A DNA stretch of 64,000 nucleotides from GCA-003244245 sp050699635 (GTDB lineage Bacteria > Actinomycetota > Actinomycetes > Mycobacteriales > Pseudonocardiaceae): positions 49,174-113,173 of the forward strand of contig JBOHFK010000004.1 in assembly GCA_050699635.1 (NCBI GenBank), given 5' to 3'. The position numbers were made by a program, and so were the translations under genes. This document shows positions 7,603-15,471 of the stretch, in pieces; positions within the stretch are counted from its first letter, which is position 1, and each line of letters starts with the position of its first letter. The notes beneath the pieces are model-generated. The model did no database searches and was not told the origin of the DNA. It saw only the letters and a list, made by a program, of their open reading frames with translations.

Positions 7603-8196
7603 CTACGGCAGCGCGATAGCCCGGCGGCCGGAGGCGCGCAGCCGCAACGCACGTACCACGTAATCGACGCCGGTCACCATCGTGAGCACCACAGCGATGC
7701 CCATCGCCGCCCAACGCGCTGGTTGCGCCGCCAACGGAAGCGGTAGCACGTAGAGCACGATCGCCACAGCTTGGGCAAAAGCCTTGACCTTCCCACCACG
7801 GCTGGCCGCGATCACTCCATACCGGAGTACCCACAATCGCAGCGCTGTCACGACCAACTCCCGGGCCGCAATCGAAATGGTGACCCACCAGGTCAGCTCG
7901 CCCAGCAGACTCAGGCCGACCAGTGCGGATCCGATCAGCGCCTTGTCGGCGATCGGATCGGCAATCGTGCCAAAGTCAGTGACCTGCCCACGCCGCCGAG
8001 CCAGATCGCCGTCGAACCGATCGGTGAGCGAGGCGACGCTGAGGATCACCGCTGCGGTCAGCCGCCAGGCCGGATTGGTGCCGTCCTGGACGAACAAGGC
8101 GACCACGAATACCGGTACCAGCACCAACCGGGACATGGTCAGCACGTTCGCCAGGTTCCACAGTGGCACCCCGGCCGGTGGCTGCGGCGGGCTCAC
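7603..8196 (-). CDS. pgsA: CDP-alcohol phosphatidyltransferase, phosphatidylglycerophosphate synthase type
   Basis: 197 residues and several membrane helices. The CDP-alcohol phosphatidyltransferase motif D-G-x2-A-R-x8-G-x3-D-x3-D is complete: DGDLARRRGQVTDF, then GTIADPIAD. The opening LWNLANVLTMSRLVLVPVF is typical of PgsA. It transfers a phosphatidyl group from CDP-diacylglycerol to glycerol-3-phosphate in the cytoplasmic membrane. The GTG at 8196 overlaps the rimO stop by 4 bp (GTGA), so the genes are translationally coupled. Synteny matches Rv2746c. Confidence 0.92.
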   Translation of the reverse strand: MSPPQPPAGVPLWNLANVLTMSRLVLVPVFVVALFVQDGTNPAWRLTAAVILSVASLTDRFDGDLARRRGQVTDFGTIADPIADKALIGSALVGLSLLGELTWWVTISIAARELVVTALRLWVLRYGVIAASRGGKVKAFAQAVAIVLYVLPLPLAAQPARWAAMGIAVVLTMVTGVDYVVRALRLRASGRRAIALP

Positions 8197-9623
8197 CGAG
8201 CGCCACCGGGCGGGGCGACCAGCTCGATCGGCTCGACGACCAGATCGATGCCCTCGGCAGCGATCACCTGACAGCGCACCAGATCGCCCACCGCGAGCCC
8301 GTCGGCTCCCGGCCCGACCAGCACACACTCACCGTCCACCTCAGGGGCCTGGTGCTCGGCCCGCCCGGCAGGCTCGCCTGCGGCGTCTTCGACCAGCACA
8401 TCGACGGTCTCCCCGACCCGTTCTTCGGCGCGCTGTGCGGTGAGCTGCTCGACCAGCTCGCTGATCCGGGCGACCCGCTCGGCGATGGTGTCCTCATCGT
8501 GCTGCCCGGGCAGGCCGGCGGCCTCGGTGCCGTCCTCGTCGGAGTAGCCGAATACCCCCACCGCGTCCAGCCGTGCCTCGGTGACAAAACGCTCCAGTTC
8601 TTCCAGGTCGGACTCGGTCTCTCCCGGGAATCCGACGATCACGTTGCTGCGCACCCCCGCCAGGGGCGCGTACTGGCGGATCTGATCCAGCAAGGCCAGG
8701 AAGGACTGCCGCGAGCCGAACCGGCGCATCCGGCGCAGCACCGGCTCGCTGGCGTGCTGGAAGGACAGGTCGAAATAGTTGGCCACTCCGGGGGTGCCGG
8801 CGATGGTGGTCACGAGAGAGGGACGGGTCTCGGCCGGCTGCAGGTAAGACACCCTGGTACGTAGGATGCCGGGGACGCCTGCCAGCCGGCGCAGCAACTC
8901 CTCCAGCGCACCCGGCTGGCCGAGGTCCTTGCCGTAGGACGTGGAGTTCTCGCTGACCAGAATCAGTTCCCGCACCTCCGTCCCGGCCAGCCAGGCCGCC
9001 TCAGCCAGCACATCGTCGATGCGGCGGGAGACGAACGCGCCGCGGAAGGTGGGGATGGCGCAGAACGCGCAGCGCCGATCGCAACCTGACGCGATCTTCA
9101 GCGGGGCGACCGGCGAATCGTCCAGCCGCCGGCGCGGTACCCGGGGACCCCAGCCGTGCCCGGGCAGCGCCGGCCCGGCGGCCAGAGCAGCGGGCCGGGA
9201 TGCCGGGGTGATCGGTAGCAGGGTGCGCCGATCGACCGGTTGATGCGCAGGCACCGCTCGACCTGCAAGCACGTCGTGCAGCCGGCCGCCCAGATCCGGG
9301 TAATCGTCGAAACTCAGGATCGCATCGGCCTCCGGCAGGCTCGCCGCCAATTCGGCGCCATAGCGCTCAGCCAGGCAACCCACTGCGACAACCTTGGCGC
9401 CGGTATCGGCGGCCGCGAGTAGGGTGTCGATGGAATCCTTCTTCGCAGCCGCAACGAAACCGCAGGTGTTGACCACCACCACGTCGGGCGCGCCGTCGTC
9501 GGCGTCGACCACCTCCCAGCCGTCCGCGGTCAGCCGGCCCGCCAGCTCCTCGGAGTCGACCTCATTGCGGGCGCAGCCCAGCGTGACCAGTGCAGCGCGG
9601 GGGGATGGTGGCGAGGCAGGCAC
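8193..9623 (-). CDS. rimO: Ribosomal protein S12 methylthiotransferase
   Basis: 476 residues, GTG start. It has the three methylthiotransferase domains: an N-terminal UPF0004 domain with LGCARNEVDSE, NTCGF and GCLAERYG cysteines, a radical-SAM domain with CDRRCAFC (CxxxCxxC), and a C-terminal TRAM domain. The enzyme adds a methylthio group to Asp89 (E. coli numbering) of S12. A Pro/Ala-rich insert (about residues 118-155) precedes the radical-SAM part. It is the first gene of rimO-pgsA; the next gene upstream in the conserved order, ftsK, is displaced by about 6 kb of accessory genes. Confidence 0.95.
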   Translation of the reverse strand: MPASPPSPRAALVTLGCARNEVDSEELAGRLTADGWEVVDADDGAPDVVVVNTCGFVAAAKKDSIDTLLAAADTGAKVVAVGCLAERYGAELAASLPEADAILSFDDYPDLGGRLHDVLAGRAVPAHQPVDRRTLLPITPASRPAALAAGPALPGHGWGPRVPRRRLDDSPVAPLKIASGCDRRCAFCAIPTFRGAFVSRRIDDVLAEAAWLAGTEVRELILVSENSTSYGKDLGQPGALEELLRRLAGVPGILRTRVSYLQPAETRPSLVTTIAGTPGVANYFDLSFQHASEPVLRRMRRFGSRQSFLALLDQIRQYAPLAGVRSNVIVGFPGETESDLEELERFVTEARLDAVGVFGYSDEDGTEAAGLPGQHDEDTIAERVARISELVEQLTAQRAEERVGETVDVLVEDAAGEPAGRAEHQAPEVDGECVLVGPGADGLAVGDLVRCQVIAAEGIDLVVEPIELVAPPGGAR

Positions 9624-9966
9624 GGGCTCAGCGTATCCGGACGCCCTCCATGGCCAGGCACACCAGCTGCCCGCAGACCAACTCAGCGGGATAGTGGGGG
9701 GCAGCAGGTCACGCGGGCCCTCCGGTTTCGCTCAACGAACTCGACCCGGGCACGCCGCGAACACTCACCCCTTGGCGTAGCGGGAAGCACCCCACCAGTC
9801 CACGACGGCTCCGTTCGGATGAGCCGCCGACCGTGCGCCGGCGACTGGAGCGATGGTGCGACCGCGGCCTTGCCATCGGTTGGCCGCGGTCGTGGCAAGC
9901 CGGCGGCAAGGCACCCGGGAGATCGTGATGGTCGCAATGGAACAAGTCTTGGACCACGAGGAGGCC
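9624..9966. other. Intergenic region, no gene recognised
   Basis: About 340 bp between the divergent rimO and NTF2-like genes. Open frames exist on both strands but show no family resemblance and no good ribosome-binding sites. It must hold both divergent promoters; no confident -35/-10 pair was seen. Confidence 0.5.
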
Positions 9967-10374
9967 ATGATGTACGACAACCAGAGCGATGGACCCGTCG
10001 AGCGGTACCTGGCGGCCATCGAGGGCGCGGCGATGGCCGGCTGCGACGCGTTGAGCTCAGAGGTGACGCTGGACGCCACGGTGCCCAACTGGCGTTTCAG
10101 CGTCCGCGGTGACGCCGCTGTGCGGGCCGAGTTGTCCCGCTGGTACGCCGATGTGGGGAGTTTCGAGGAGCTGAAACGCACGCCGCTGCCCACCGGGGAG
10201 CTGATCGAGTTCACGCTTCGCTGGGAGCAGGGGGGCGTGCCGCACGCCGTCCACCAGGTCCATATCGTCGAGTTGACGGGCGGCCAGATCTCCCGAGACC
10301 AGGTGTGGTGCGGGGGACGGTGGCCGGCGACGCTGCTGGCCGAGATGGCCGAGGCCGCAGATGTCACCGCCTGA
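9967..10374 (+). CDS. NTF2/SnoaL-like protein
   Basis: 135 residues. The pattern VERYLAAIEGAAM, then LDATVPNWRFSVRGDAAVRAELSRWY, then ELIEFTLRWEQGG and a last strand VHIVELTGGQISRDQVW, is that of small cone-shaped NTF2/SnoaL-like folds that bind or isomerise small molecules. The ATG at 9967 is chosen for its GAGGAGG; an ATG at 9928 would add 13 residues. The stop overlaps the next gene by 14 bp, so both are probably one transcript. The ligand is unknown. Confidence 0.7.
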   Translation: MMYDNQSDGPVERYLAAIEGAAMAGCDALSSEVTLDATVPNWRFSVRGDAAVRAELSRWYADVGSFEELKRTPLPTGELIEFTLRWEQGGVPHAVHQVHIVELTGGQISRDQVWCGGRWPATLLAEMAEAADVTA

Positions 10375-11347
10375 GACTGTTCCCCGCCTAGACGACCTGC
10401 TCGTCGCGGCAAGCAGCCGAGCGCCTTGGGTGCCTGAAGACACCAAATCGGGTGCCCGTTTCGAACGGGTCGTCATTGACGGCCAGCGCTACGTGCTGAA
10501 GTACCAGGATCCCCGGGACGACTGGCTGCTGCGAGCCAGTGGCGACCCGGGCGAGCGCTACGTTCGCCTGTGGGAGGAGGGGCTGTTGGGCCGCATGCCT
10601 GACGTCATCGACCCGGCGGTGGTCGCTGGCAGCTTCGCCCGTGGCGTGGGCATGGTCCTGCTGCGTGACGTCACCGCCCAGCTGCTCCCGCCCGGCCGGC
10701 CGTTCTCGACTGGGCAACACACCCGCTTTGTGGACCACATGGCCGCGATGCACGCCTCCTTCTGGGGCTGGCGGGACGAGGTCGGGCTCACCCCGCTGGC
10801 CACCCGGTACCTGATGTTCTCTCCCACTGTGGCGACGGCCGAGGCGGCCCTGGGCTCAGCGGCGGTGGTGCCCAAGGTGATGGCGCAGGGCTGGGCCAGG
10901 CTGCCGGAGGTGTCCGCCCGTCTGGCCGATCTAGTGCTGCCGCTGCTGGACGACCCCGCTTCGCTGGTCACCGCCCTCGGCGCGGTGCCCCACACCCTCG
11001 TGCACGGTGACTGGAAAGCCGCCAACCTGGGCAGCCACGCCGATGGACGCACGGTCCTGCTTGACTTCGGGGAGGTGCCCGGGGAGGCGTCGCCGCTGGC
11101 AGACCTGTCTTGGTACCTGGCGCTCAACACCGACCTGCTGCCCGAGACCAAGGACGAGGCGATCACCACCTACCAGCACGCCCTGCACCGCCACGGGATC
11201 GCGACGACCGGCTGGTGGGACGCCGCAGTTGCGCTTGAACTGCTCGCGACGATGGTCCAGTTCGGGTGGGAGAAGGCGCTCGGCGGCCCTGGTCCGGAAC
11301 TGGCCTGGTGGGAGGCCCGGGCGGCGGAGGGCGCCCGCTGGCTGTGA
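10361..11347 (+). CDS. Aminoglycoside-phosphotransferase-like kinase
   Basis: 328 residues with the APH/choline-kinase fold. An N-terminal nucleotide-binding lobe contains FERVVIDGQRYVLKYQ. The catalytic loop is LVHGDWKAANLGSH (Brenner HGDxxxxN) and LLDFGEVPGEASPLADLSWYL supplies the metal-binding DFG-like Asp. Many such genes are misnamed as resistance genes; the substrate could be any alcohol or amino metabolite. It overlaps the NTF2-like gene upstream by 14 bp and the methyltransferase remnant downstream by 4 bp. Confidence 0.85.
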   Translation: MSPPETVPRLDDLLVAASSRAPWVPEDTKSGARFERVVIDGQRYVLKYQDPRDDWLLRASGDPGERYVRLWEEGLLGRMPDVIDPAVVAGSFARGVGMVLLRDVTAQLLPPGRPFSTGQHTRFVDHMAAMHASFWGWRDEVGLTPLATRYLMFSPTVATAEAALGSAAVVPKVMAQGWARLPEVSARLADLVLPLLDDPASLVTALGAVPHTLVHGDWKAANLGSHADGRTVLLDFGEVPGEASPLADLSWYLALNTDLLPETKDEAITTYQHALHRHGIATTGWWDAAVALELLATMVQFGWEKALGGPGPELAWWEARAAEGARWL

Positions 11348-11658
11348 CGACCGCCTACGACGCCCTGGCACCCGGTGAAGGCGGCGGGCGACGCCGTCCT
11401 CGCCTCCTGGGGCTGGGTCCCGCCCGCCTGGGCCTGCTGGATGCCCAGTCGGTGGTCGCCTACCGCCTGGCCCTGCCGCACATCGCCCCCTGGGTGGACA
11501 TGCTTGCCGCGCCGGCAAGGGCAGCGCTCGTCCGTCAAACCCTTGTCGCGGTCGGGCCGCACGTCCAGGGCTGGCGACCCGCAGCGATCCTGCTCGCCGG
11601 ACGCGTCAGACCTCAGCCCAGCCGGCGACCTGCTTCGCGGTCCAGCGCTGCGGAGTGA
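11344..11658 (+). pseudogene. Remnant of a class I methyltransferase (internal deletion)
   Basis: A 104-codon frame whose GTG overlaps the kinase stop (GTGA). It begins VTTAYDALAPG, a typical methyltransferase N-terminus. It then jumps to a segment resembling a methyltransferase C-terminus: VVAYRLALPHIAPWVDMLA, AAPARAALVRQTLVAVGP and GWRPAAILLAG. The SAM-binding Rossmann core is missing. The end overlaps the opposite-strand regulator by 46 bp. Best read as an internally deleted gene; a genuine small protein is less likely. Confidence 0.5.
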
Positions 11659-14600
11659 CCGCCGGCGCGCGTGCGGAGGTCGCTGACCCGGCGCCGGGCC
11701 AGGTCATCCCACTCGCCGACCCCGAATGCCCGAGCCACCTCGGCGGTGATCCACCAACTCTCGAGGCCGGCCACCTCGTCGAGCCGGATCAGCAGCCGGC
11801 CCACCTCGTGGAGGTCTAGCACAGCACCCAGGCGGTGCGCTGCTGTCGCCGCAACCAGCCGAGCCTGCACCTGGTATCGGGCCGCGCCGAGGGAAGCGGC
11901 GTCGGCGGCCAGCGACCCGGCGCCGGCGAGCGCCGCCTCCACATCCCCCAGGACCAGGTCGAGGCGGGCGCGGACCAACCGGCCCCGCAGCTGGTGGCGC
12001 CAGCGGAAGGCGTGCTCGACGGCTCCGAGTGCTGCGACCTCGTCGAGGAGCGTGCCGGCGGCGTCGAGGTCTCCGACCAGCAGCCGGCCCGATGCCAGGT
12101 CGAGCAGCGCGTTGGCCAGAGGCTCAGCCATCCCCAGTGGACGGGTGGTCTCGATGGCCGCCTGGTTGAGCTCGTCGGCCGCACTGTGTTCGCCGAGGTT
12201 GCGCATGATCCACCCGCGCAGGTTCAGCGAGCGTGCCATCCAGCGCTGGGCACCCATCCGCGCCACATCGGCGTCGAGCGCGTCCAGCGTGGCCAACGCC
12301 TCGTCGGCGCGCCCCAGCATCCCCAACGCCATGGTGGCCGCCATCAGGGCGTAGGCATTGGGGAACCGGTAGGCAGCGAGCCCGATGCCGTCCTGTTGGG
12401 TCACCAGCCGCAGGGTCTCGACCGGGCGGCCCTGATTCATCCGCAACCATGCCAGCCACGCCTGCGCCATCTGGCCGCTGGCCGTCGGCGCTGCACCGAC
12501 CGCGCCCTCAAGGCGGTCTGCGGCGCCACCGAGGTCGCCCGAGACCAGCGATACCCAGCCACCGAGGGCCAGGCAACTGGTGCGCAGGTCGGCGTCGGTA
12601 GCCTCCTGCGCACCCCGATCGGCGAGGATGAGCGCCTGATCGAAGCGGCGCTGCAAGTGCGCCGACCAGGCGGCGACCTCCAGCGCCTCGGACCCGGCGC
12701 CCCGGGACCGCGCAGCCTCAATTTCCTCGGTGGCCTGCGGGTAGCGCGCCAGCATGGTGCATACGCGAGCTCGCTCCAGACGAGCGCGGAGGGTGTCGTC
12801 CAGTGCCACCGCCTCGTCCAGCAGGCGCAGCGCCTCCTCCTGGTCGAACCGGGCGACCGCCATCCGCGCCGCGGTCACCAGCATGGCCGAGGCAGCTGCC
12901 AGCTCTCCCCCCAGGCGAGCGTGCCGGGCGACCGCCAGCGGATCAGCACCGGGCCGAGCGCCCAGAGCCCGAGCCGCTCCCCGGTGGATGTAGGCGGCTC
13001 GCGACGCGCCGACCGCCGAGGCCAGCGCATGGCGGACCAAGGAGTGGGCGAAGGTGAACCGCGGGCCCTCCTCGACGAGGAACCTGCGCCGTACCCCCTC
13101 CTCCAGGTGGTCGAGCAGCTCGCCAGGCGCGGTGGCGGTCACGGCCGCGAGAAGGTCGAGGTCGATCTCGGGACCGATCACTGCGGCGGCGCGCAGGGTG
13201 GCCGCCGCTGGGCCGGCCCGCGCGCACCGCTCATCCACGGCATGCCGGATGCTGGCCGGCAGCTCGTCCTCGACGTCAGCGGCTGCCAACTCGACCAGGA
13301 ACAGGGGGTGGCCGCCGCTGCGGGCGTGCAGCTCCGCGGCGCGACCGGGCCCGACGATCGCCGCGGCGGCGTCGAGGTCGAGCGGACCCAAGGTGATGGT
13401 CGTCACCCCAGGCAGCGGGATTGTTTCCTCGGCCCGGCGGGCGGCGATGACGGCGACCCGGCTGTCTGCCAGGCGGCGCACGGCCTGTCCGAGCCATCTT
13501 GTGGTGGCGGTATCGGCGAGATGGACGTCGTCGATGACGAGTACCAGCGGCTCGTATTCTGCCTGTCGCCGCAGGACGCTGAACAGCGCCGCGAACAGCA
13601 GCGCCTGGCCAGCACCCGGGTCGGTGAGTGCGGCGAGCTGAGCATTCCCGGCGGGTTCGGTCTGCGCGCCCAGTAGCGGTCCGAGTACGGCGATATCAGG
13701 ACCTAGTATCTGGGCTGCGCCGCCGGTTCCGGCTCGGCGGACCAGCGCACTCACCGCGTCGAGAAGCGGTTGGAGCGGCAGGGTGCGGCCGAGCTCGTCG
13801 CCCGCGACCGCCGCGAGCTGCGCTCCCCGAGCGGCGAGACGCTCGGCCCAGACCTGCAGCAGCCGTGACTTCCCGATGCCGGCCTCCCCCTCGATCAATC
13901 CCACCTGGCCATACCCGCGCTCGGCGTGCTCGAGGAGAGCATCGAGTTTGCTGATCGCAGCGGTGCGACCCGGCAGCTCATGGGGGCCGGTCCCGACCGA
14001 CGCATCCGGCACTGTGCCGACCTCACCGGGGCCGAACTCACTGGGGGCAACGGGTAGCTCACCGAGCAGGATCGCCGTGTGCAGCGCGTCGGTCTCTGTC
14101 GAAGGACTGACTCCGAGGTCCTCAGCCAGGCGCTCCCGGGCTCCGGCGTAGGCGGCCACCGCCGAAGCCGGACGGCCTGATCGGGCCAACGCCGCCATCA
14201 GCGCCCGCAATGCCATTTCGTCATAGGGGTCCGCCGCCAGCACTTGATGGGACAGCTCGGCGGCGTTCGCCCAGTCGCCGGCCGCCAGGGCTGCCGCGGC
14301 GGCCGTGTGGTGCAGGCGCGAGACCAGCAGATCGGCAGCCGAGCGCTCCGCCTCGGCCCACCAGGCGTCGGGTTCGTCGGCGACCAGCGGCCCCCGGGCC
14401 AGCGCAAGCCCGGCCGAGGCGGCCGTGCGGGCGGCTCCCACCGCTCCTGCGGCCAGCCGGTGATCGGCCTGCGCCGCGTACTCCCGGAGCGCGTCGAGAT
14501 CCAGCCAGTCAACCGCCACCGAGTAGCCGGCGTCGCTGCGCCGAACCCGATCGGCACCGAGCACCCCACGCAACCGGCTGACCAGCACCGAGACTTGATC

Positions 14601-14783
14601 GGCGGGTCGCACTGGCGGATCATCGCCCCATAGGCACTCGACCAGCCTATCCAGCCCGACAGGCCGGTCGTGATGGAGGGCGAGGACCTTGAGCAGCGTG
14701 CGAACCTGACGGCGGGCCAGACGCGCTGGATCGCACCCCTCTACCCGCAGATCACCCAGCAGCCGCACCCGGAGGTTCTGCAC
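11613..14783 (-). CDS. Large BTAD/AAA-ATPase transcriptional regulator (SARP-like)
   Basis: 1056 residues. The GTG at 14783 has AGGAGG at ideal spacing and starts right at the OmpR-type winged helix (QNLRVRLLGDLRVEG, residues 2-90). Next come the bacterial transcriptional activation domain (about 95-240, ending GVSPSTETDALHTAI), an AAA/STAND ATPase with Walker A GEAGIGKSRLL and Walker B VLVIDDVHLAD, and a long Ala-rich TPR-like C-terminal half. This is the large SARP/AfsR-like design that integrates a signal through the ATPase. It is divergent from argA and convergent on the kinase operon. Target genes are unknown. Confidence 0.9.
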   Translation of the reverse strand: MQNLRVRLLGDLRVEGCDPARLARRQVRTLLKVLALHHDRPVGLDRLVECLWGDDPPVRPADQVSVLVSRLRGVLGADRVRRSDAGYSVAVDWLDLDALREYAAQADHRLAAGAVGAARTAASAGLALARGPLVADEPDAWWAEAERSAADLLVSRLHHTAAAAALAAGDWANAAELSHQVLAADPYDEMALRALMAALARSGRPASAVAAYAGARERLAEDLGVSPSTETDALHTAILLGELPVAPSEFGPGEVGTVPDASVGTGPHELPGRTAAISKLDALLEHAERGYGQVGLIEGEAGIGKSRLLQVWAERLAARGAQLAAVAGDELGRTLPLQPLLDAVSALVRRAGTGGAAQILGPDIAVLGPLLGAQTEPAGNAQLAALTDPGAGQALLFAALFSVLRRQAEYEPLVLVIDDVHLADTATTRWLGQAVRRLADSRVAVIAARRAEETIPLPGVTTITLGPLDLDAAAAIVGPGRAAELHARSGGHPLFLVELAAADVEDELPASIRHAVDERCARAGPAAATLRAAAVIGPEIDLDLLAAVTATAPGELLDHLEEGVRRRFLVEEGPRFTFAHSLVRHALASAVGASRAAYIHRGAARALGARPGADPLAVARHARLGGELAAASAMLVTAARMAVARFDQEEALRLLDEAVALDDTLRARLERARVCTMLARYPQATEEIEAARSRGAGSEALEVAAWSAHLQRRFDQALILADRGAQEATDADLRTSCLALGGWVSLVSGDLGGAADRLEGAVGAAPTASGQMAQAWLAWLRMNQGRPVETLRLVTQQDGIGLAAYRFPNAYALMAATMALGMLGRADEALATLDALDADVARMGAQRWMARSLNLRGWIMRNLGEHSAADELNQAAIETTRPLGMAEPLANALLDLASGRLLVGDLDAAGTLLDEVAALGAVEHAFRWRHQLRGRLVRARLDLVLGDVEAALAGAGSLAADAASLGAARYQVQARLVAATAAHRLGAVLDLHEVGRLLIRLDEVAGLESWWITAEVARAFGVGEWDDLARRRVSDLRTRAGGHSAALDREAGRRLG

Positions 14784-14897
14784 TACCCACCTCCTGGCTC
14801 CGGCGACCACAGGGTACGCCCGCACAGTGGACCGCAAAGCCGCGATGAGTCCGAAGTGAAGGCGGGGCGGAGCGAGGGCCGCCGATATGTTCAACCC

Positions 14898-15398
14898 GTG
14901 ACTTCTCGGATCACCGTACGTCGCGCCAGGGTCGGGGACATCCGCCAGATCAAGGACCTGGTGGACTGCTACGCCGGAGCGGTGCTGCTGACCAAACAGC
15001 TTGTGACGCTTTATGAGGACGTCCAGGAGTTCTGGGTAGCCGACCGAGACGGTGCCGTACGGGGCTGTGGCGCACTGCACGTGCTCTGGGAGGACCTTGC
15101 CGAAATCCGCACCCTGGCCGTGCATCCGAGCACCGTAGGCCAGGGGGTTGGACGGGCACTAGTGGAACAGCTGGTGGAGCAGGGGCGGGCGCTGGGGTTG
15201 CGCCGGCTGTTCGTGCTGACCTTCGAGGAGCGCTTCTTCTCCCGGTACGGCTTCCAGAAGATCGATGGGACCCCGGTTACGCCGGAGGTCTACCAGGAGA
15301 TGCGCAGTTCGCACGACGAGGGCGTCGCGGAGTTCCTCGACCTGCCGTACGTCAAACCCAACACTCTCGGCAATATCCGCATGCTCCTCGAGCTCTAA
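14898..15398 (+). CDS. argA: Amino-acid N-acetyltransferase (ArgA, single GNAT domain)
   Basis: 166 residues, GTG start at 14898. A GNAT fold begins ITVRRARVGDIRQIKDLVD; the acetyl-CoA loop is VGQGVGRALVEQLVEQG, and the C-terminal block is LFVLTFEERFFSRYGFQKID. In mycobacteria the gene beside ftsK (Rv2747) has this short form and acetylates glutamate or glutamine as the first arginine step. It is convergent with ftsK, with a palindromic element between the stops (15407-15467). Confidence 0.85.
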   Translation: MTSRITVRRARVGDIRQIKDLVDCYAGAVLLTKQLVTLYEDVQEFWVADRDGAVRGCGALHVLWEDLAEIRTLAVHPSTVGQGVGRALVEQLVEQGRALGLRRLFVLTFEERFFSRYGFQKIDGTPVTPEVYQEMRSSHDEGVAEFLDLPYVKPNTLGNIRMLLEL

Positions 15399-15406
15399 GC
15401 ATTCAA

Positions 15407-15467
15407 GATCACTATTTGGGTGACGGAAACAACAGAAAATGTCACCTGGGGCACACAGGGCGTGATC
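15407..15467. repeat. GATCAC-family palindrome between argA and ftsK stops
   Basis: Outer arms GATCAC (15407-15412) and GTGATC (15462-15467), inner stem GGTGAC/GTCACC, with a TTTGGGTG core on the left. Third and least regular copy of the element also found at 46008-46068 and 57348-57408. It probably serves as a bidirectional terminator for the convergent pair. Confidence 0.6.
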
Positions 15468-15471
15468 ATCG

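Noticed and set aside
10361..11347. Aminoglycoside resistance gene
   Set aside because: Only the general APH/choline kinase fold is supported; nothing shows antibiotic specificity.
11835..13676. 613-codon plus-strand frame across the BTAD regulator
   Set aside because: Shadow frame with Arg/Gly-rich composition and no motifs; the opposite strand encodes clear domains.
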